Below, piece after piece: positions 31,349 through 36,496 of a DNA stretch of 36,496 nucleotides. Position 1 is the stretch's first letter. The number at the start of each line of letters is the position of its first letter. The position numbers and the translations under genes were made by a program. Origin of the DNA: UBA2450 sp045132035 (lineage in GTDB: Bacteria > Bacillota_I > Bacilli_A > RFN20 > CAG-826); the NCBI GenBank assembly GCA_045132035.1, contig JBGURM010000025.1:1-36496 (forward strand), in the 5' to 3' direction. The notes beneath the pieces were generated by a model that was not told the origin of the DNA, did not search any database, and saw nothing but the letters and a program-made list of their open reading frames with translations.

Positions 31349-31920
31349 GCTGTAAAAATAATTAAACCTAATAGAGCCGATAACCCAAGAATCTTAATTG
31401 GAGAAAGGCTCTTTTTAAATACTTTCTTATAAATAAGAGTGACACCAAATAGAATCACAAGTAGAGTTAAACTTCTCTTATCAAAAGAGAATTCACCATT
31501 TAATGAATGTCCACTGAAGAAGATAACTTTTATTAAAAGTAATAAAGTGGTGGATAAGATTAAAGCTAAAACGATTGGTTTAACCCCATTTAACGCTCCT
31601 TGAACATATTTGTTTTTCATGAATCTGTTCATGAGCATTGCAACAATGATAATGATGATTAAAGAAGGTAGAATTACTCCAATAGTGGAACAAACCGCTC
31701 CAAAAGGACCAGCGACTGTGTTACCAACAAAGGTTGAGATATTTAAAGCGAATGGCCCAGGAGTAACTTCACTAATCGCGATAAAATCAGTTAAAGCGTC
31801 TTCACTAATCCATCCTTTTCCAATCACTTGTTCTTGAATAAGAGGAATCATCGCATAGCCTCCACCAAAGGTGAATAGGCCAATTAAGAAGAATGTATAG
31901 AAGAGTTCAAAGAAAATCAT
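31345..31920 (-). CDS. ChrA-type chromate/anion transporter, second half-size subunit
   Basis: This is a membrane protein of 191 residues with the ChrA half-domain motifs LFTFGGGYAMIPLIQEQV and FIAISEVTPGPFALNISTFV, followed by about five hydrophobic segments. Half-size (short-chain) ChrA proteins occur as adjacent pairs, and this one starts on the base where the upstream half stops, so the pair is co-transcribed and probably works as a heterodimer. ChrA is known for chromate efflux in some bacteria; in gut anaerobes the natural substrate is unknown. It converges with and overlaps the DUF1292 gene. Confidence 0.9.
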   Translation of the reverse strand: MIFFELFYTFFLIGLFTFGGGYAMIPLIQEQVIGKGWISEDALTDFIAISEVTPGPFALNISTFVGNTVAGPFGAVCSTIGVILPSLIIIIIVAMLMNRFMKNKYVQGALNGVKPIVLALILSTTLLLLIKVIFFSGHSLNGEFSFDKRSLTLLVILFGVTLIYKKVFKKSLSPIKILGLSALLGLIIFTA

Positions 31921-32510
31921 TATTCTTTTTCTCCTTCCATTTTATTCACCTTAGTGAGAATGATTCCTAATAGAATTCCAAAAAGAATTAAACATAAGGA
32001 CATAAATTTAAATTGAATATCAAAAACATTAAAGACAATCATGACCGCTAAAGCGAGGATGAATGATATCACTCCAATAACTGTGTATTTAACACCTTTT
32101 CTTAATTTCATAAATGCGTTAAAAAGTAAAAGAATGACTCCAACTTTTAATCCTTTAAAAATGGCCTGAATAACTTGCCACTGCATGAAATCTTTATAAA
32201 AATACGAAATTATAAAAATAATGACAAAACTTGGAAGAGCTAAACCAAAGGTGGCAACAATACTTCCAATAATTCCATTAACTTTATATCCAACATATGT
32301 TGCAGTATTAACTGCAATTGGCCCAGGAGTGGATTCGCTAATCGCGATGATATCAAGCATTTCCATCTCGCTAATCCATTTCTTTTTCTTTGAAACTTCT
32401 TCTTCAACGATTGGAATCATCGCATATCCTCCTCCAAAAGTTAGGGCTCCAACTTTAAGGAAGGTCAGGAATAATATTAATAGTCGAATAAATAAATTGT
32501 CCCTTTTCAT
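31920..32510 (-). CDS. ChrA-type chromate/anion transporter, first half-size subunit
   Basis: This 196-residue partner has KVGALTFGGGYAMIPIVEEE and IIAISESTPGPIAVNTATYV, the same ChrA motifs as its neighbour, then a run of hydrophobic helices. The two halves share motif positions, which implies ancient duplication with antiparallel insertion, as described for the family. A TATAAT lies ten bases before the ATG and there is no Shine-Dalgarno. The gene is divergent from greA across 135 bases. Confidence 0.9.
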   Translation of the reverse strand: MKRDNLFIRLLILFLTFLKVGALTFGGGYAMIPIVEEEVSKKKKWISEMEMLDIIAISESTPGPIAVNTATYVGYKVNGIIGSIVATFGLALPSFVIIFIISYFYKDFMQWQVIQAIFKGLKVGVILLLFNAFMKLRKGVKYTVIGVISFILALAVMIVFNVFDIQFKFMSLCLILFGILLGIILTKVNKMEGEKE

Positions 32511-32520
32511 TTGCGAGTAA

Positions 32521-32526
32521 ATTATA
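32521..32526 (-). promoter_or_regulatory. -10 box of the ChrA pair, predicted near-leaderless start
   Basis: On the minus strand TATAAT (32526-32521) ends ten bases before the ATG at 32510. Just upstream TATAC-GAAA-GTATA forms a small inverted repeat that covers part of the spacer. No Shine-Dalgarno is visible. Confidence 0.5.
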
Positions 32527-32603
32527 TACGAAAGTATAACGCTTTTGTTAGAAAATTAATGGCTAAGATTTTTTTACTAAAAAAAGATATAGCATACTTA
32601 ATT

Positions 32604-32639
32604 CGTTATTGGTATAATAACGCATGACAAAAAGAGGTG
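32604..32639 (+). promoter_or_regulatory. greA promoter with palindrome over the -10, and ribosome-binding site
   Basis: TGG followed by TATAAT (32610-32618) is an extended -10; the -35 region is weak. CGTTATT (32604-32610) and AATAACG (32616-32622) form a perfect 7-bp inverted repeat around and over the -10. GAGGTG (32634-32639) lies six bases before ATG 32646. An A/T tract (32569-32585) upstream may aid polymerase binding. Confidence 0.55.
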
Positions 32640-32645
32640 TATAAC

Positions 32646-33125
32646 ATGTCTGATAAAGTACAATTAACAAAAGTTGGTAAAGAAGAACTCGAAAGAGAAC
32701 TACGTAAATTAATCGATGTCGAACGTGAAGAAGTTAAAAAACAATTAGCAGAAGCTCGTGCTCAAGGTGACTTAAGTGAAAACGCTGACTACGACGCTGC
32801 GAGAAATAGACAAGCCGAAGTTGAAAACAGAATCAAACAAATCGAAGATATCCTTTCAAACTATGAACTAATCGATGATGAAAAGAGTTCAAAAAGAAAA
32901 GGTGACAAAATCGCATTAGGTTCAACTGTTACAATTAGATTCTTAGAAACAGGTAAAGAAGCTAAATACATGATTGTTGGCACTGTTGAAAGCGATCCAT
33001 TCAACAACAAGATTTCCAATGCTTGTCCACTTGGTGAAGCACTCATTGGTAAGAGTGTTGGTGACATCGTTGATGTTAAAGCCAAGAAGAACTACAAGAT
33101 TGAAGTTGTCAAAATTGGCGCTTAA
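32646..33125 (+). CDS. greA: Transcription elongation factor GreA
   Basis: GreA rescues backtracked RNA polymerase by stimulating transcript cleavage. ATG 32646 is used because GAGGTG is six bases upstream and MSDKVQLTKVGKEELEREL is the family opening; an upstream GTG is not supported. The N-terminal coiled coil has ARAQGDLSENADYDAARNRQ with the catalytic acidic tip; the C-terminal FKBP-like domain has KIALGSTVTIRFL and SNACPLGEALIGKSVGD. Length 159 is normal. A terminator follows. Confidence 0.97.
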   Translation: MSDKVQLTKVGKEELERELRKLIDVEREEVKKQLAEARAQGDLSENADYDAARNRQAEVENRIKQIEDILSNYELIDDEKSSKRKGDKIALGSTVTIRFLETGKEAKYMIVGTVESDPFNNKISNACPLGEALIGKSVGDIVDVKAKKNYKIEVVKIGA

Positions 33126-33138
33126 TTAACGAAAAAAT

Positions 33139-33158
33139 AAGACCCTTTGGGTCTTTTT
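33139..33158 (+). terminator. Terminator after greA
   Basis: AAGACCC (33139-33145) pairs perfectly with GGGTCTT (33149-33155) over loop TTT, followed by T to 33158. Confidence 0.88.
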
Positions 33159-33206
33159 CTTTGTCTTAAAAAAATTTAAAGAAAAAAATCAAAAAAATCG
33201 CATTTT

Positions 33207-33231
33207 CCTCCTCTTATTAATAGTGAGGAGG
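33207..33231 (+). promoter_or_regulatory. Hairpin that sequesters the comEA ribosome-binding site
   Basis: CCTCCTC (33207-33213) is perfectly complementary to GAGGAGG (33225-33231), with an 11-base loop. The right arm is the comEA Shine-Dalgarno, eight bases before ATG 33240, and the left arm mimics the anti-Shine-Dalgarno of 16S rRNA. In the folded mRNA the ribosome would be blocked. A TCTTTTA run follows, so partial transcription termination is an alternative role. Confidence 0.6.
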
Positions 33232-33239
33232 TCTTTTAT

Positions 33240-33770
33240 ATGATCAAGATTTTAATCGGGGTCGTACTAGTCGCAATTGCGGTTGTTGCAACTTTCCTAG
33301 TACTTGACCCAAACGTCGGCATTCAGTCGGTTGGAAACGTCACTGAAGTCGCTAACACATTTTCTGTTACAGTGGAAGGAGAGGTTTATAAAACCGGAAC
33401 CTACACACTCAAAGAAGGAGCGTTAATGTCAGACTTATTAGAAGCTGCTGGAGGAACGACAAATAACGCAGATAGTCGTGCCTTTTATGAAAGTAGTGTC
33501 CTAACTAGTGGAGTAACTTACTATATCGCTTCTAAATATGATGCGACTGATTTATGTGGCGCTAGTGAACTTGATAAAGTAAATGTCAATATTGATGACG
33601 CGAATGCTTTATCTAAAGTAAATGGAATTACTCAAACGATTGCTAATTCAATCATCACTTATCGTAGTGAGAATGGTTTATTCTCAACGCTTGAGCAATT
33701 AATGGAAGTTTATGGCGTTGGTAATGCCACTTACCGCAAAATACGTAACTATGTAATTTTACACGCGTGA
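33240..33770 (+). CDS. comEA: Competence protein ComEA (DNA receptor)
   Basis: ComEA captures double-stranded DNA at the outer face of the membrane during transformation. The N terminus is a single membrane segment (ILIGVVLVAIAVVATFLVL, residues 4-22). An SLBB-like domain follows (about 42-100, VEGEVYKTGTYTLKEGALMS), and then tandem helix-hairpin-helix motifs (about 112-175, VNIDDANALSKVNGITQTIA and LMEVYGVGNATYRKI). Length 176 is typical. The strong GAGGAGG ribosome-binding site is embedded in a hairpin. The stop overlaps the comEC GTG (GTGA); comEB, found between them in Bacillus, is absent. Confidence 0.94.
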   Translation: MIKILIGVVLVAIAVVATFLVLDPNVGIQSVGNVTEVANTFSVTVEGEVYKTGTYTLKEGALMSDLLEAAGGTTNNADSRAFYESSVLTSGVTYYIASKYDATDLCGASELDKVNVNIDDANALSKVNGITQTIANSIITYRSENGLFSTLEQLMEVYGVGNATYRKIRNYVILHA

Positions 33771-35767
33771 GTCTCATTCTTTTATTCGTCTCTTTATTTA
33801 TCGGAATTAACACCCGTTATTCGATAATAGTGGGAATAATTGAAATAGTCGCGCTTATTATCTTTGCCTTTTTCAAAAGAAACAAAAAAGTTGCTGTTTT
33901 TACTATCCTTTCTTTCCTATTGGGTGTTGGTTTATCTTTTATTAGGCCAACATCCTCTAGGACAGAGTTTCAAGGAATGGTGATCGAAGTTAAAGAAAGT
34001 TACTACATATTCTCTTCTTCTTTTGAAAGGTTTTATGTTTCTGAACCTGATAATTATCGTGAGGTTGGAGATATATTAACTCTTACCGCTGATAAGGAAG
34101 AGTTGGATTTTGTAACTTTAGAATCAGAATTTGATTTTAAAGATTATTTAAATAAAAAAGGAGTATATAGTCAGCTATTAGTTAAAAAAGTAGAGGTTAA
34201 ATTTTCTAACCCAATTAGATTTAATAAATATAAGAGATTATTTTTAGAAAAGTTTGATGAAAATAGTCGTGGAATTGTTGCTTCGATTCTATTTGGAATT
34301 AATAAAGAAAGTGAATTAATTGATGTAAGTAGAAGTTTACATTTATCAAGGGTAGTTTCTGTTAGTGGAATCTATCTATATTTCTTTTTTAAGTTAATCC
34401 GGTGGATATTAGCTTTATTCATCAAAAAAGAAAAGATAGTGGATTTTATTACTCTAATATTATTTTTCCCTTATGTGATATTAACTTTCCCAAAGTTCAT
34501 TACAATTAGGTTCTTTATTCTTCAACTTGCTAAATACATCAATACCTATCCTTTAAAAGGAAGATTTCGTTATATCGATATTGTTTCTTTTAGTGGAATA
34601 ATGTTTCTACTATTTGATTACCATTTAGCCTATCAAGACGGGTTTGTTTTAGCGTACTTTATAACTTTGTTATCTCTATTTTTTAATTACTCATTTTCTA
34701 TTAAACCAAAAATATTAAAAAGGATGATGTTACTATTAGTTATTGCGATATCATTTATCCCATTTACTAGTAGGTATTATAACGAAATATCAATTTTCTC
34801 TTTTCCGCTTCAGCTTTTAGTGGCCCCTATTTATATTTTGCTATTTATCTTAGCGATTCTTTCTTTTATTGGAATTCCTTTATTTTCAGTTATTAGTGGA
34901 ATAACTTCTTTTAGTGTTAAAGCTTTAAATTTTATCTCTCCAGTCATGATAAAAATATATGCTTATCCATTTAATGATATTTCTTTACTATTATTTGAAA
35001 TAATCTTTATTGGTTTTCTATATTTTTTATCAATTAGATTACGTCCAATTAAAAACCTAATAAGTGTATTTCTACTTTTATCAATTTCACTTCATATCAT
35101 CCAATTTAGGAACTTTGTTAAGGACTATGTCAGTTTTATTAATGTAGGTCAAGGAGACTCTACTTTGATTAAATATAAAAATCAAACAATTTTAATCGAC
35201 ACTGGAGGAAATAAATATAAAGATATCGCCACTGATGTATTAATTCCTTATTTTAAAAAGAATCAGATTTATCGGATTAATTTATTAATTACCACTCATG
35301 ATGATTTTGACCATTCTGGCGCTGTTAAGTCTCTTATTAATAACTTCACAGTGTTAGACTATGTGAAGGATTATTCGAAATTTCCAATCGATTTAAATGG
35401 TTTTAAGCTCACTAATTACAATATTTATCCAGAATTATGGAGCGAAGAAAACGATAAGTCTTTAGTTATTGGCTTTAAAGTGAATAATTATAACTATTTA
35501 GTTATGGGTGACGCTCCTATAAAGATAGAAAGAGAGATAATGAAAGATCATGATTATATTCCTTGTGATATTTTAAAAGTTGGTCATCACGGCTCTAAAA
35601 CATCTACAAGCGATGCTTTTATTAGCTATTTAAAGCCAAATGTAGGAGTTATATCATGCGGAAAAAATAACTTTTATGGTCATCCTCATAATGTTGTATT
35701 AGCGATATTAAGGAAATATAAAGTTGAGATTAGAAGAACGGATATCGAAAGTACGATAACTTTTTGA
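33767..35767 (+). CDS. comEC: Competence protein ComEC (DNA channel)
   Basis: ComEC forms the transmembrane channel for single-stranded DNA. An N-terminal OB-like region (about 65-145) precedes the multi-helix Competence domain (about 160-450). The C-terminal metallo-beta-lactamase domain (about 465-666) has intact metal motifs: VGQGDSTLIKYKNQTILIDTGG, TTHDDFDHSG, and LKVGHHGSKTSTS. It starts with GTG, overlapping comEA. The helix motif that is usually like 'HLLAISGLH' reads SRVVSVSGIYLYFF here, so the two His are not kept. Length 666 is a little short. The stop TGA lies within the -35 hexamer of holA. Confidence 0.93.
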   Translation: MSLILLFVSLFIGINTRYSIIVGIIEIVALIIFAFFKRNKKVAVFTILSFLLGVGLSFIRPTSSRTEFQGMVIEVKESYYIFSSSFERFYVSEPDNYREVGDILTLTADKEELDFVTLESEFDFKDYLNKKGVYSQLLVKKVEVKFSNPIRFNKYKRLFLEKFDENSRGIVASILFGINKESELIDVSRSLHLSRVVSVSGIYLYFFFKLIRWILALFIKKEKIVDFITLILFFPYVILTFPKFITIRFFILQLAKYINTYPLKGRFRYIDIVSFSGIMFLLFDYHLAYQDGFVLAYFITLLSLFFNYSFSIKPKILKRMMLLLVIAISFIPFTSRYYNEISIFSFPLQLLVAPIYILLFILAILSFIGIPLFSVISGITSFSVKALNFISPVMIKIYAYPFNDISLLLFEIIFIGFLYFLSIRLRPIKNLISVFLLLSISLHIIQFRNFVKDYVSFINVGQGDSTLIKYKNQTILIDTGGNKYKDIATDVLIPYFKKNQIYRINLLITTHDDFDHSGAVKSLINNFTVLDYVKDYSKFPIDLNGFKLTNYNIYPELWSEENDKSLVIGFKVNNYNYLVMGDAPIKIEREIMKDHDYIPCDILKVGHHGSKTSTSDAFISYLKPNVGVISCGKNNFYGHPHNVVLAILRKYKVEIRRTDIESTITF

Positions 35768-35794
35768 CAGGAAACCTATCAAAAAGAATATAAT
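35764..35794 (+). promoter_or_regulatory. holA promoter, predicted leaderless
   Basis: A perfect TTGACA (35764-35769) and perfect TATAAT (35789-35794) are 19 bases apart, slightly long. Seven bases lie between the -10 and ATG 35802, so transcription should start at the start codon. The spacer plus -35 form an inverted repeat (11 bp, one C-A mismatch, loop AAA, 35761-35785). Confidence 0.65.
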
Positions 35795-35801
35795 ATATGT
35801 G

Positions 35802-36496
35802 ATGATTTATTTTATTTATGGAAATCAATCGCCAACAGTGAAGTCACAGATTAGAAAAATCGGTGAATCTTTTTTAGGTGAAGAAAAACCTGATGATTTA
35901 AATTTTATTAAATTAGACGGTAACAATTTCTTAGTTCAAGACGCAGTGGATGAATGCCAATATGTCGCTCTTGGATATGAAAAGAAAGTCGTTTCTTTAG
36001 AGAACTGTTATTTTCTTTTAAAACCAAAACCAAAAAATAAAATCGACGCTAATCAGATTTATGATGAGCTTTTAAATTATATATCTAGTGGTGGAGTTGA
36101 AGAAACTTTACTGATTTTATCAGTAACATCTTCATCAATCGATGATAAATCACCTTTGTTTAAAGCAATTAAAGAAAAAGCTAAGATTATTGAAATAACT
36201 GATCCAGATGAAAAAGGCTGGAATGAATATGTAAGAGCGTTTGTCGCTAAAAAAGGAATTACAATTGATCGTGACGCTTTAAATGAACTCGCTAGCCGCA
36301 CTAATGGAGATGTTGGAATGTTCATTAATAGTGTGCAAGTTCTTACTCTTTATACTGACCATATCCGCTATAAAGATGTCTGCCAAATGGTGGCACGTCC
36401 TTTAGAAGACAATACATTCTTAATTTTTAATTTATTAATCGATGGAAATAATGGAGAAGCAGTGAGAATGCTTAAAGATTTAAAAATCAATGGTGT
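35802..36496 (+). CDS. holA: DNA polymerase III subunit delta (partial, 3' end outside window)
   Basis: HolA opens the beta sliding clamp in the clamp loader. The open frame runs off the window after 231 codons. The N terminus MIYFIYGNQSPTVKSQIRKI fits the delta opening where family members have 'LYGxExxL'. Later features are LNFIKLDGNNF, ITDPDEKGWNEYVRAFVAKK, and LASRTNGDVGMFINSVQVL (the family 'L-x-R-x-x-GDLxxLxNElxKL' region), then EDNTFLIFNLLIDG. In Bacilli, holA follows comEC, and this supports the call. The P-loop is absent, as expected for delta. No Shine-Dalgarno precedes the ATG. The first ATG of the frame is used. Confidence 0.9.
   Translation, partial: MIYFIYGNQSPTVKSQIRKIGESFLGEEKPDDLNFIKLDGNNFLVQDAVDECQYVALGYEKKVVSLENCYFLLKPKPKNKIDANQIYDELLNYISSGGVEETLLILSVTSSSIDDKSPLFKAIKEKAKIIEITDPDEKGWNEYVRAFVAKKGITIDRDALNELASRTNGDVGMFINSVQVLTLYTDHIRYKDVCQMVARPLEDNTFLIFNLLIDGNNGEAVRMLKDLKING

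Noticed and set aside
31345..32510. ChrA pair as evidence of acquired chromate resistance
   Set aside because: No chrB regulator, mobile element or change in base composition is seen; paired half-size ChrA genes are common in anaerobic Firmicutes.
32221..32520. Plus-strand open frame of 99 codons opposite the ChrA gene
   Set aside because: It is antisense to a clear ChrA coding region with strong family motifs; no start context supports it.
32569..32585. T-run followed by A-run upstream of greA as a terminator
   Set aside because: Seven T then seven A around ACT gives only A-T pairs with almost no loop; it is more likely a bent or UP-element-like tract.
36077..36325. Minus-strand open frame at the window end
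   Set aside because: It is the complement of holA, whose frame runs from 35802 to the end of the window.
1..36496. Mycoplasma genetic code 4 (TGA as Trp)
   Set aside because: Several genes end in TGA with coherent overlaps to the next start (ATGA at 10486 and 22609, GTGA at 33767), and tryptophan is encoded by TGG throughout.
1..36496. CRISPR arrays, tRNA or rRNA genes, insertion sequences, phage genes
   Set aside because: No spaced direct repeats, no cloverleaf-like blocks and no transposase or phage motifs were seen; all open frames of note are housekeeping or metabolic.

Overview
The window is 36.5 kb of AT-rich, gene-dense bacterial chromosome from a low-GC Firmicutes (Bacilli / Erysipelotrichia / uncultured Mollicutes-like) lineage. 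The gene order supports this: rimP-nusA-ylxR-infB-rbfA-truB-ribF-rpsO-pnp, T-box-alaS-ruvX-DUF1292 and comEA-comEC-holA are all Bacilli-type blocks. TGA is a real stop codon here (for example at 10487-10489, 22610-22612, 33768-33770 and 35765-35767), so this is the standard bacterial code and not the Mycoplasma code 4. A flavodoxin / flavodiiron protein / rubredoxin cluster points to an anaerobe that must remove oxygen or NO.

Layout. (1) 1-8985: transcription, translation and RNA-decay operon (rimP end, nusA, ylxR/rnpM, infB, rbfA, truB, ribF, rpsO, pnp). It has terminators after rbfA and rpsO, and a relic of a uracil permease lies between rpsO and pnp. (2) 9056-12081: a three-gene redox module (GlpA-like FAD enzyme with an Fe-S tail, pyridine-nucleotide FAD oxidoreductase, DUF1667 protein). 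(3) 12164-13852: an RNase J paralogue whose metal-binding motif is degenerate. (4) 13917-19488: ftsK, type I pullulanase and a plsC-like acyltransferase, facing a minus-strand rRNA methyltransferase (19489-20769). (5) 20850-24283: pdp-dtd-mnmA, with a convergent GNAT gene sharing a bidirectional terminator. (6) 24374-26856: flavodoxin, a four-domain flavodiiron protein and a small rubredoxin. (7) 26901-27764: an unrecognised HExxH protein with Sel1-like repeats. (8) 27789-31348: T-box riboswitch, alaS, ruvX, DUF1292. (9) 31345-32510, minus strand: a pair of half-size ChrA transporters. (10) 32646-36496: greA, comEA, comEC and the start of holA, which runs off the window.

Most of the content is housekeeping and I see no phage, transposon, CRISPR array, tRNA or rRNA. 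The most interesting signals are regulatory or degenerative. At least six transcription-unit heads carry a TATAAT-like -10 box only 6-10 nt from the start codon and no Shine-Dalgarno, which implies leaderless mRNAs, while other genes use strong GGAGG sites. The comEA ribosome-binding site lies inside a perfect 7-bp hairpin. Also notable are the RNase J paralogue with altered catalytic ligands, the permease relic that starts exactly at the rpsO terminator, the long acidic NusA tail, and the orphan HExxH protein. No gap between genes exceeds 300 bases; the largest (27765-28046) is filled by the alaS promoter and T-box leader.
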